Assembly: GCA_020638795.1 (NCBI GenBank)
Contig: JACKHW010000001.1
Coordinates: 620,001-684,000, forward strand
Length of the DNA: 64,000 bases
Reading direction: 5' to 3'
Source of the DNA: Planctomycetota bacterium
GTDB taxonomy: Bacteria > Planctomycetota > UBA1135 > GCA-002748355
Position 1 is the stretch's first letter; each line of letters starts with the position of its first letter. The translations under genes were made by a program, and so were the position numbers. Below, one piece after another: positions 34,473-42,063 of this stretch. Below the pieces are notes generated by a model, which was not told where the DNA came from, did not search any database, and was given only the letters and a program-made list of their open reading frames with translations.

Positions 34473-35968
34473 CGGGTTCGCAATCGAAGTGGTCGGGAAG
34501 CGCTGGCCACGGTCCTACCGGTCGGAGCGCAAACTGCGATCCGATTCTCGTGAGTCTCGAGGCCTGAACTGTCGGGATCGGGATGAAGACAAGGGGGCGT
34601 TTCGTCCGACCAGGATCGGACGCAGGGACGTCTGGTAGGGTTCCGTTCCCCATCGCGGTCGTGACGGAAATCGTCTCCGCGTGTCCTTGGCAGCCGTGTG
34701 GAACCACGGCGCTTCGGCGACGGGAGAAGGACCGCGGACCCGAGTCCGCTCCACGCAGCATGATTCCCGAGGAAGCGCCGCGTCAGCCGGGGAGGGCTTG
34801 GCTGTCGTGACGGACCTGCGGAGTTTGCGCGTGACATCGGACTCGGGTCGGGTCGGGGTTGGGCGATACCAGAGACTCTGGACCAACCCGGGAGGATTGC
34901 TCGAAGAAGAAGGCAGGCGGTCTGCTCGCCGTTCCGTCATGTCGCAAGACAGGCGAGACCGAGAAAGAGCACGACGAGAGCGACGATGCCGAGGCTTTCC
35001 CCGATGCGGAGAAACGGATGCGGCTCGATGGTCGTGACCGCCACCGCGCGGCTCGCAGCATTGGCGTTCGGTGCCTCTCCTTTCGGCTGCTTCGGACTCG
35101 CAGCGCGCGTCACCGCCCGGGACGCCGCGCGGCGGACTGTCGTGTTGCTGGAGTTGTTCGTGCGCTTCGTCTCGACCGCGGGGCGCCGGCGCGCGAGAGG
35201 CTCCGTACGCTCGTCGCCGAGTGCACAAGGCTGCGATTGAAAGAGCCATAGTTGGCGAGCACGGATTGCTGCTCCGTGGTTCGAGCAGCCGTTGCGAAGC
35301 GACGCGGGTTTGGTCAACGCAGCCATCAGAGTTCCTCATTCCGTGAGTGGTTCTCTCGTCCCCGAGAGTCGTGGCATTTGTTAGGTAGGCCAATGTTAGG
35401 TGATCGCGCGTCGCTGGCAAGGGTAAAGTTCGGGTTTTTCGTGGTGCATGTTCGGTGCAAACCAAACGAGGACCCACGTGCCGGGTCGTACGTCGGCGTG
35501 AGCGGTAGGCGGGCGTACGAGAGCTCGATTCGCCACCGATCCGGCGCCGTGCGCGTCGTGGAGACGGTTCGGTGAGCACGATCGTCCAAGATCGTCGGGC
35601 AGGCTCCGTCGATCGTTTTCCCATCTCGGCGTCGTGTCGCTCGTCGCAACGCGCGCCGGCAAGATGATCGAAAACGTGAGTTCGAGCCTGTCCGTCGTGG
35701 CATGGCAGCTCGAACACGCATGGCTCGTCACCGAGCGTCATCCGAGCCGTCGAGGTCTCACGATTCGAAGTCCGTTCGGCGAGCAGCGCGCGAACAACCC
35801 TCCGTTGCGAGGCCTCCGGCGCCCATCGCGAGCGCGGGAACGTAAACGGTCGCGATGGCGCGGCGGCTTCGGGGGTTGACCTCCGCGACGTGTCGCCGCA
35901 AGCTCCGCGATCGTCCTCTCTCCGACGTGCTTCGGGTTTCGCGTTGTTACCGATCCTGGAGGAACCCC
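34473..35968. other. Gene-poor 1.5 kb region
   Basis: Frames stay open on both strands because of high GC, but their translations are rich in Arg/Ser/Pro and lack domain-like patterns. The only candidate I would keep is the minus-strand frame 34937-35326, listed separately. No RNA gene, repeat or strong hairpin-terminator was seen. The segment 35386-35470 is locally more AT-rich and could hold promoters. Confidence 0.45.
34937..35326 (-). CDS. Possible tail-anchored small protein
   Basis: The frame gives 129 residues. The ATG is preceded by GAGGAAC at a good ribosome-binding distance. The protein is hydrophilic and Arg/Ala-rich, with a single C-terminal hydrophobic segment (SLGIVALVVLFLGLACLAT) that would act as a membrane tail. 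This is the main reason to keep it; composition otherwise resembles spurious GC-rich frames. No family recognised. Confidence 0.35.
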   Translation of the reverse strand: MAALTKPASLRNGCSNHGAAIRARQLWLFQSQPCALGDERTEPLARRRPAVETKRTNNSSNTTVRRAASRAVTRAASPKQPKGEAPNANAASRAVAVTTIEPHPFLRIGESLGIVALVVLFLGLACLAT

Positions 35969-36295
35969 GTGTCTCGTTTGTCCTCGTGTTCGTTGGCCAT
36001 GTGCCTCGTCGTGTTGCTTTGCAGCGCGGCGGGATCGACGACGCAGTGGACCGTCACGGACAACGACTGGTCCGTCATCCCCGATCCACCGTCGAACGAT
36101 CAGGACATCACCGTCGTCTATCGCGGTGACGACGAGTGGGTCGAGTACGAGATCGACGGGGAGAAGCCCGTGCGCGTGGATGTGACGGAGAGTGGTCGAT
36201 TCGTCATTCCTCGCAAAGCGCTCGTCGGGAAGGCGGGCTTGTCTTTGCAAGCGAGCGGCGGCGAGCGTGGGTTTCGCGTGATTCGGTTTCGTTAA
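35969..36295 (+). CDS. Small exported protein
   Basis: The product is 108 residues from a GTG preceded at ideal distance by GGAGG. The N-terminus is a signal peptide (SLAMCLVVLLCSAAGS); a lipobox is not convincing although a Cys is present. The mature part is beta-strand-like (TQWTVTDNDWSVIPDPP, ITVVYRGDDEWVEYEIDG, FVIPRKAL) and ends GFRVIRFR. No family recognised. It lies 13 bases before another secreted protein and is probably co-transcribed with it. Confidence 0.7.
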   Translation: MSRLSSCSLAMCLVVLLCSAAGSTTQWTVTDNDWSVIPDPPSNDQDITVVYRGDDEWVEYEIDGEKPVRVDVTESGRFVIPRKALVGKAGLSLQASGGERGFRVIRFR

Positions 36296-36308
36296 GTCGG
36301 TCATCATC

Positions 36309-37445
36309 ATGACAACCAAGTCTTCTACTCTCTTTGCCCTGACCACTGCCGCGGCCATGGCGATGACGATCGGGTCCGCAGCCCTCATTGCTCAATCCTC
36401 GTCAACGGTTGTTCCGTCCTCATGTGCAACGCGCGACGGCAATCGGCACATGACGGTGTACTTCGCCGAGAATCGTGTGCGCCGCGTCCAGGTATTGATC
36501 GATGCACGGCACCTCAGTGGTTTGACCGGGTCGCGCCTCGTGCGCATGTCGTTCCGCAAGGACATCAAGGGGGCCGACATGTACGGCCGCATCCGCGGTA
36601 ACGAAACCACCCCGATGGTGGTCAACGCGTCGTTCACGGATGCGAAGGCGGACATGCCGTCAGCGATCTTCCGAGACAATCACGGCAGCAAGGTCGTCGA
36701 GATCTTCCGTGGTGGCCTCGCGCTTCCGAAGGTCTCGCCGACGGATGGTCGCGCGGTCGCGACCTTCGCTTCGACCGAAGCGCCGACGTTCGTCTTCAAG
36801 CAGCCACTCGACATCATCGCTGGCAAGACACTCTGCCTCGACTTCGAGTCGTTCCCGGCGAGCGCAGGGCACGAGTGGGAGTGGCCGATCGACGCCGAGA
36901 CACACCGCGTCGCCGGCACGTCACGCGTGATCGGCAACGCCTGTTGGAACTCGAAGTCCACACCGGTCACGACGGTGATGGAGTCCTCGCTCCGGCCGGG
37001 TATGCACCTCAAATCGACGAGCCGCACCCCACCGAACACCGCGGCCGCGTTCTTGATGTATGGCCTGAGCGATCAGGTCGCGTTCGGAACGGTACCACTG
37101 CCGCTCACGATCGCGGCGCCTGGTTGCCAGCTCCTCGTTTCGCCGGATGTCTTCGTACCGGCAGTGTTCTTCCACCGCCTGCGTGCGTCGGACGAGGGGC
37201 ACACCTCGCAGATCGTGCCGACACCTCAAATCGCGGCGATGTACGGCAGCACCCTCTATCTGCAGTATCTGTTTCTCGTCAGCGGTAGCACACCGACCCT
37301 CGCCACGGGCAACGGCATCGCCGCGAAGTTCACGACCGATACGCCTTCCCTCGGCGTGAGCCTGGTCGCGACGACCAACACGACGGGCAGCTCGGGCCGC
37401 GTCTTCCTCGACTTCGCACCCGTGATCGAACTCGAATCCCGCTGA
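36309..37445 (+). CDS. Secreted protein with clade-type C-terminal module
   Basis: The product is 378 residues with a signal peptide (ALTTAAAMAMTIGSAALIAQS). The body has beta-rich segments (RRVQVLIDARHL, PTFVFKQPLDIIAGKTLCLD) without a named domain. The C-terminal part, FGTVPLPLTIAAPGCQLLV followed by GSTLYLQYLFLVS, matches the module in the lamin-tail protein (9373) and the metalloprotease (30735): a small hydrophobic strand, GCxLL(V/Y) and a late strand. It is probably extracellular. No catalytic motif was seen. Confidence 0.75.
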   Translation: MTTKSSTLFALTTAAAMAMTIGSAALIAQSSSTVVPSSCATRDGNRHMTVYFAENRVRRVQVLIDARHLSGLTGSRLVRMSFRKDIKGADMYGRIRGNETTPMVVNASFTDAKADMPSAIFRDNHGSKVVEIFRGGLALPKVSPTDGRAVATFASTEAPTFVFKQPLDIIAGKTLCLDFESFPASAGHEWEWPIDAETHRVAGTSRVIGNACWNSKSTPVTTVMESSLRPGMHLKSTSRTPPNTAAAFLMYGLSDQVAFGTVPLPLTIAAPGCQLLVSPDVFVPAVFFHRLRASDEGHTSQIVPTPQIAAMYGSTLYLQYLFLVSGSTPTLATGNGIAAKFTTDTPSLGVSLVATTNTTGSSGRVFLDFAPVIELESR

Positions 37446-37810
37446 GCGACGCGCCCAGTCGTCAAGTTGCGACTCCGTCTGCCGCAGCGAAGCGGGTCGC
37501 GTACGGGCCGCTCATCAAAGTCGGCGGGTTGCCATCCGTAGGCGTCGCTCAACAGGGGGGCCTGCTGCGGAGTTCCCAAACGGATTCGTGGCCCACGTTC
37601 TGAGTTCGTTGCATTCGTCGTGGCTCAGTGGCGTCACTCGTATTGCGCACCAACGGAAGTAGACCGGGCGATCGGCCTACGAAAACGCAATGCAGCGAGG
37701 GCGCGCGTCCGCCCCGACGAATGCCACGAACTGCTGGGTGAGGACACGCGCTCGCTGTCGCGCAGCGTTCGGTCATCGTCGAAACGGTCGTTGGCGCAAT
37801 GAAAGAGCCT
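37446..37810. other. Intergenic segment before the repeat array
   Basis: There are 365 bases following the secreted-protein stop. No convincing gene, hairpin terminator or RNA was seen. Confidence 0.4.
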
Positions 37811-37813
37811 GCG

Positions 37814-37975
37814 CAACCACGACTGCGGCGCGCAACCACGACTGCGGCGCGCAACCACGACTGCGGCGCGCAACCACGACTGCGGCGCGCAACCACGACT
37901 GCGGCGCGCAACCACGACTGCGGCGCGCAACCACGACTGCGGCGCGCAACCACGACTGCGGCGCGCGACCACGAC
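37814..37975 (+). repeat. 19-bp tandem repeat array, eight perfect copies plus a degenerate ninth
   Basis: The unit CAACCACGACTGCGGCGCG recurs head-to-tail from 37814 at a strict 19-base spacing; the ninth copy reads GACCACGACG and decays. There are no spacers, so this is not CRISPR. The 19-base period is not a multiple of three, so each frame would read the same 19-residue Arg/Ala/Thr-rich peptide pattern in rotation. The array ends one base before hairpin-repeat copy 1. Confidence 0.95.
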
Positions 37976-37976
37976 G

Positions 37977-38132
37977 CCGGCAGCAATGCAAGTCCACGGA
38001 GCCGTGTCCAGGGGGGCCCTGGGTGGCCCGTGTCACGCCGCCTCTGGCGGCAGGGCCGGGCCTCCCAGGCGCCCCCCTGGACGCGGCGACCGTGGACGCG
38101 CACGGCGCAGCGGCGCCAGCACACCAGCACAA
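37977..38132 (+). repeat. Hairpin-repeat copy 1 (156 bp)
   Basis: This is nearly identical to 41599-41753 (three differences). The core 37992-38097 folds on itself almost end to end: GTCCACGG with CCGTGGAC, GCCGTGTCCAGGGGGG with CCCCCCTGGACGCGGC, CCTGGG with CCCAGG, GGCCC with GGGCC, and an apical GCCGCC-TCT-GGCGGC. A second small hairpin (GGCGC-AGCG-GCGCC) follows inside the conserved part. It ends 59 bases before the nadB start codon. No open reading frame or transposase accompanies it; element class unknown. Confidence 0.93.
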
Positions 38133-38191
38133 GCACCGCGCTCACGGGTTTCCGCATCGACGCGCGATGCCCGGGCAGGGAGAATGGCCGT

Positions 38192-39871
38192 ATGTCCGAC
38201 CTGCTCGATCCGGTTCTCGTTTGTCCAGAACTCACGGGACCTCGGTTCTTGGTCGGCTTCGTGCCGCGCAAGTTGCCGATTCTGCGTTGGCCGGTCCTGG
38301 TCGTGGGTGGTGGAGCGGCGGGTGGTTCCGCTGCGCTCAGCGCCGCCGCTGCCGGCGTCGAGACGCTCGTGCTCGAGAAGGGGCCTTCCCGTCAGTCCAA
38401 CACGTGGTGGGCGCAGGGAGGCGTCGCCGCCGCGATCGCCGAGCTCGACAGTGCGCGCCTCCACGCCGAAGACACCGTCGTCGTCGGCTGTGGCCTCTCC
38501 GACGAGGGCGTCGTCGACTACATCACGACGCACGGCCCAGGGGCCATCGAGCGACTCGAGCGTCTCGGCCTCGTGTTCGATCAGAAGAACGAACAGAACG
38601 GCAAGGCACGTGAACTTTCCCGCGAGGGTGGCCACAGCGTTTCGCGTGTTCTGAGCGCGGGTGGTGATTCGACCGGGCGTGCGATCCAAGAATGCCTCGA
38701 TGCCGCGATGGCCGACCAGTCGCGGATCACCGTGCGGCGCGACTTGCGTGCGATCGACGTGCTCGTGGCGGGTGGCCGTTGTATCGGCGTCCTCGCGATG
38801 CACGAGACCGGTGAGCTCGTCGCGATCCTCGCGGGCAGCACGGTCCTCGCGACCGGTGCGGTGGGGCAGCTCTTTCGCGAGACCACCAATCCGACCTTCG
38901 CGACCGGTGACGGTCTCGCGATGGCGTTCCGCGCCGGAGTGCGCTTGCGGGATCTCGAGTTCGTGCAGTTCCATCCGACGACGCTGTACATCGCGGGCGC
39001 ATCACGAGTCCTCGTTTCCGAAGCCGTGCGCGGCGCCGGTGCGAGCCTTGTCGACCGTAGTGGACGGCCGGTCATGGACGGTGTTCACGAACAGGGCGAC
39101 CTCGCGCCGCGCGACGTCGTCTCACGAGCGATCCTCGCGCGCATGGTCGAGACAGGCGACACACACGTCTATCTCGATGCGAGTCGTGTGCCGGACGTCG
39201 AGAAGCGCTTTCCGCAGATCGCGCGGATGTGCAGCGCGTTCGATATCGAGATCGACAGGGACCCGATTCCCGTGCGGCCGGGAGCGCACTACATGGTCGG
39301 CGGCATCACGACGGATCTCGATGCGCGGAGTTCGATGCCCGGCCTTTTTGCTTGTGGAGAGGTTGCGGCAACCGGCTTACACGGCGCCAATCGCCTTGCG
39401 TCCAATTCGCTACTCGAGGCGATCGTGATGGGACACCGGGCCGGGGAGATCGCGGCGATCGAGGCCGAACGGCCATCGACGTCGTGTTTCGAACAGATCG
39501 GTGACGATCCCGCGGTCACTGCGGACAGCGATGCGTCGCCGGAGAATGCTCCACGCATCCACCTCGACGACATGCTCTATTCGCTCAAGAGTCTGATGTG
39601 GCGCCAAGTCGGCCTCGTGCGGAGTGCCGAAGCACTCACCGATGCGACGGTCAACATCCGCTTCTGGCAACGCGTGCTCGCAAAGCGTCGTCACGTCGAT
39701 CCTGCATACATCGATCTCTCCAACATGTTGCTCGTCGGTCGTCTCGTCGCGGCGTCCGCGCTAGCGCGCGAAGAAAGCCGCGGTACGCATTTCCGTTCGG
39801 ACCATCCGGAACCTCTCGAGTCTTGGCGACGTCATGTCGTGGCCCTACGACCCGAGGACGAGACTCGATGA
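38192..39871 (+). CDS. nadB: L-aspartate oxidase
   Basis: The product is 559 residues. This flavoenzyme oxidises L-aspartate to iminoaspartate, the first step of de novo NAD synthesis. Visible features: FAD-binding VLVVGGGAAGGSAALSAA, NTWWAQGGVAAAI, SREGGHSVSRVL, the active-site strand FVQFHPTTLY, SEAVRGAGASLVD, LAPRDVVSRAI and GLHGANRLASNSLLEA. The start at 38192 gives a family-like N-terminus; the frame is open further upstream through the repeat array, which I regard as accidental. The last four bases (ATGA) overlap the hflX start, so the two are coupled. Confidence 0.94.
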   Translation: MSDLLDPVLVCPELTGPRFLVGFVPRKLPILRWPVLVVGGGAAGGSAALSAAAAGVETLVLEKGPSRQSNTWWAQGGVAAAIAELDSARLHAEDTVVVGCGLSDEGVVDYITTHGPGAIERLERLGLVFDQKNEQNGKARELSREGGHSVSRVLSAGGDSTGRAIQECLDAAMADQSRITVRRDLRAIDVLVAGGRCIGVLAMHETGELVAILAGSTVLATGAVGQLFRETTNPTFATGDGLAMAFRAGVRLRDLEFVQFHPTTLYIAGASRVLVSEAVRGAGASLVDRSGRPVMDGVHEQGDLAPRDVVSRAILARMVETGDTHVYLDASRVPDVEKRFPQIARMCSAFDIEIDRDPIPVRPGAHYMVGGITTDLDARSSMPGLFACGEVAATGLHGANRLASNSLLEAIVMGHRAGEIAAIEAERPSTSCFEQIGDDPAVTADSDASPENAPRIHLDDMLYSLKSLMWRQVGLVRSAEALTDATVNIRFWQRVLAKRRHVDPAYIDLSNMLLVGRLVAASALAREESRGTHFRSDHPEPLESWRRHVVALRPEDETR

Positions 39872-41322
39872 CCAAACGCGACAACAAAAAGAGGCACACC
39901 GATCGCGCCACAGACTCGCGCGACGAGTCCGACGAGTTCAACGAATACGACGAGGCGATCGAAGCGGAAGAGCATGACGGTGCCGAAGGCGCGCTCGCAG
40001 CCGATCGACGCACGGACGACGAGGCGACGTTCGAGTTCGGCCAGCAGGATCTCGCGCGCGCGGTGCTCTTCCTCGTGTCGACTCGTGGTGACGACGACAT
40101 CGAAGAGCGCTTCGACGAGCTCGCCGGACTCTGCAGCACCGCGGGCATCGATGCGGTCGCGACGCTGTCCCAGCCGCGCGAGCACCCGACGCCGTCCCAC
40201 TACCTCGGCAAGGGCAAGACCGAAGAACTCGCGGCGCTGATCAGCGAAGTCGACGCGCGCGTCGCCGTCTGTGACGAAGAGCTCTCGCCGGTCCAAGGCC
40301 GCAATCTCGAGAAGGCGCTCGGCGTGCGCGTACTGGACCGCAGTGAACTCATCCTGTCGATCTTCGCGTCGCGCGCTCGCTCGAAGCAGGCTCGGCTCCA
40401 AGTCGAACTCGCGCAGCGACAGTACCAACTCCCGCGACTGCGCCGCCTGTGGACCCACCTCGATCGTGAGCGCGGCGGAACCGGTGCACTCGGCGGCATG
40501 GGGGAGAAGCAGATCGACGTCGACCGGCGTCTGTTGCAAGAGCGCATCACGTCGCTGCGCCGACGGCTCGACGAGATCGAAGAACGCAAGCGTCGCGAGA
40601 TCAAGACGCGCAAGAACGAGTTCCTCGTGTCGCTCGTCGGCTACACCAACGCAGGCAAGTCGACGCTGATGAACGCGCTCACCGGCGCCGGTGTGCTCGA
40701 GGAGAATCGTCTCTTCTCGACGCTCGACACGCGTACGCGTCGTTGGGAGCTCGGCGAAGGGCGCCACGTGCTCCTGTCCGACACCGTCGGGTTCATTCGC
40801 GACATTCCGCACAAACTCGTGCGCAGCTTCCATGCGACGCTCGCCGAAGCGCTCGAGTCCGACCTGTTGCTCGTCGTCACCGATGCGTCCGATCCGTGTT
40901 GTCAGGAGCGAGTCGATACCGTACTCGGAGTGCTCGACGAGATCGGCGCGCAGGGCAAGGACATGTTGCTCGTCTTCAACAAGATCGACGCTCTCGAGGA
41001 CCGCGGCGAACTCGCGATCTTGCGCAGCCGCTTCGACGAGAGCCTCGCCGTGTCCGCGCGGTCACGCGAGGGTATCGATGCGCTCGTGTCTGCCGTGCGT
41101 GCAAGACTCGACGCCGCGAGTCGGCATGTCACCCTCGTCGTCCCACATCGACTCGCGTCCCTGCATCAGCCGATTCGCGAGCAGGTCTCGGTCTTGTCGG
41201 TCGACTGGCGTGACGACGCCGCACACTTCGAAGTCCTCGCGTCCCCATCGGTGCTCGAACACCTCGTCGCGAAAGGCATCGGCGTTCTCGACGACAGCTC
41301 CGGCAGCGCTAGCTCGGAGTAG
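39868..41322 (+). CDS. hflX: Ribosome-associated GTPase HflX
   Basis: The product is 484 residues. An acidic, low-complexity N-terminal extension (about residues 10-55) precedes the HflX domain (PREHPTPSHYLGKGKTEELA, VLDRSELILSIFASRARSKQARLQVELAQ), a helical linker (LRRRLDEIEERKRREIKTR) and the GTPase domain with G1 GYTNAGKST (258-266), DTVGFIRDIPH (G3) and NKID (G4). HflX splits stalled or stressed ribosomes. The C-terminal 40 codons are followed immediately by a diverged tandem duplicate (see 41322-41436). Confidence 0.94.
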   Translation: MTKRDNKKRHTDRATDSRDESDEFNEYDEAIEAEEHDGAEGALAADRRTDDEATFEFGQQDLARAVLFLVSTRGDDDIEERFDELAGLCSTAGIDAVATLSQPREHPTPSHYLGKGKTEELAALISEVDARVAVCDEELSPVQGRNLEKALGVRVLDRSELILSIFASRARSKQARLQVELAQRQYQLPRLRRLWTHLDRERGGTGALGGMGEKQIDVDRRLLQERITSLRRRLDEIEERKRREIKTRKNEFLVSLVGYTNAGKSTLMNALTGAGVLEENRLFSTLDTRTRRWELGEGRHVLLSDTVGFIRDIPHKLVRSFHATLAEALESDLLLVVTDASDPCCQERVDTVLGVLDEIGAQGKDMLLVFNKIDALEDRGELAILRSRFDESLAVSARSREGIDALVSAVRARLDAASRHVTLVVPHRLASLHQPIREQVSVLSVDWRDDAAHFEVLASPSVLEHLVAKGIGVLDDSSGSASSE

Positions 41323-41436
41323 TCGACTGGCAAGACGCGCGCCTCACTACGAGGTCCTCGCGTTCCGTCGTTGATCGAACACCTCGTCGCGAAAGGAATG
41401 GGCGATCTCGACGTCAGCTCCGGTAGCGCGAGTTGC
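41322..41436 (+). repeat. Diverged tandem duplicate of the hflX 3' end
   Basis: Starting at GTCGACTGGC (41322) the sequence repeats the last 122 bases of hflX (from 41200) at about 75-80% identity. CACTACGAGGTCCTCGCG matches CACTTCGAAGTCCTCGCG, and ATCGAACACCTCGTCGCGAAAGG matches the in-frame original apart from one base. Read in matching frames it would give HYEVLA and IEHLVAKGMGDLDVSSGSAS against HFEVLA and LEHLVAKGIGVLDDSSGSAS. The period is not a multiple of three and a stop intervenes, so it is not translated as part of HflX. Confidence 0.85.
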
Positions 41437-41496
41437 AGTCATCATGAACGCCGGGCAAGGGACTCGAGCGACGACAAGGAGCAGGCGCAAGGAAGG

Positions 41497-41596
41497 AGTC
41501 GGCAAAACGCGGAGCCGGCAAAACGAAGAACGAAGCAACCGGCAAAACGAAGGAACCAAGAAGCCGGCAAAAAGAAGGAACCGGCATAACCAAGGC
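41497..41596 (+). repeat. Degenerate A-rich tandem array preceding hairpin copy 2
   Basis: The core (C)CGGCAAAACGAAGRA recurs five times with irregular spacing of 16-25 bases (GGCA at about 41501, 41517, 41541, 41566 and 41583), drifting to CCGGCATAACCAAGG. The unit is unrelated to the 19-bp array before copy 1, but the position relative to the hairpin repeat is the same. Confidence 0.75.
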
Positions 41597-41598
41597 TC

Positions 41599-41753
41599 CC
41601 GGCGGCAATGCAAGTCCACGGAGCCGTGTCCAGGGGGGCCCTGGGTGGCCCGTGTCACGCCGCCTCTGGCGGCAGGGCCGGGCCTCCCAGGCGCCCCCTG
41701 GACGCGGCGATCGTGGACGCGCACGGCGCAGCGGCGCCAGCACACCAGCACAA
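41599..41753 (+). repeat. Hairpin-repeat copy 2 (155 bp)
   Basis: Same orientation as copy 1. The hairpin core is 41614-41718. Differences from copy 1: A to G near the left end, one C fewer in the C6 run, and C to T near the base of the stem, which turns a G-C pair into a G-U pair and so keeps pairing as RNA. Downstream, AGCACAAC-type short repeats continue to about 41780. Between here and 41853 no gene was seen. Confidence 0.93.
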
Positions 41754-41852
41754 CGAGCACAGCCAGCACAACGAGCGAGGACCGAGCACCCGGCGAACGA
41801 TGAATCGATGCGCTGAGCGAGCGGGGGACGTCCACCCCGCGCGAGTCGGCTG

Positions 41853-42041
41853 TCAGCGCGCTTCGGGCAGCCGCAGGTGCGGGTGGTTTCCGCCGACCTC
41901 GAGTCGCAGCGTGTCGGGACCGATCGACTTGCGGTCCCGCTCACGCGCGAGCGTGTCCTTGGTCAGCAAGTGCTGCAGCAAGAACGCGAGCGCCGCCACG
42001 GCGAGCAGCGCGAGGATCGGTAGGAGGACGCGGGCACGCAT
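41853..42041 (-). CDS. Small membrane protein downstream of secDF
   Basis: The product is 62 residues with one N-terminal transmembrane helix (LLPILALLAVAALAFLLQHLL) and a short polar tail ending HPHLRLPEAR. It starts 22 bases after the secDF stop on the same strand, so it could be a small accessory of the translocase operon, but no ribosome-binding site is obvious and no family is recognised. Confidence 0.5.
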   Translation of the reverse strand: MRARVLLPILALLAVAALAFLLQHLLTKDTLARERDRKSIGPDTLRLEVGGNHPHLRLPEAR

Positions 42042-42063
42042 CGGGACGGAGCAGGTGGCGAAC

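Noticed and set aside
34473..34560. SOS box for LexA autoregulation
   Set aside because: No GAAC-N4-GTTC, CTGT-N8-ACAG or other clear palindrome was found upstream of the lexA start.
34515..35741. 408-residue minus-strand frame in the gene-poor region
   Set aside because: It has low-complexity Arg/Pro/Ser composition, no ribosome-binding site and no domain-like segments.
37814..37975. CRISPR array
   Set aside because: The units are contiguous with no spacers, only 19 bp long, and no cas genes are near.
37799..38191. An in-frame N-terminal extension of NadB reading through the 19-bp array and hairpin repeat
   Set aside because: The extension has only repetitive Arg/Ala/Thr composition, no NadB homology, and the frame is open merely because the DNA is very GC-rich. 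The start at 38192 gives a family-like N-terminus.
41371..41589. A 72-residue frame combining the duplicated hflX tail with a Lys/Pro-rich end
   Set aside because: It starts from a TTG without a ribosome-binding site, and its basic tail is simply the translation of the degenerate A-rich tandem array.
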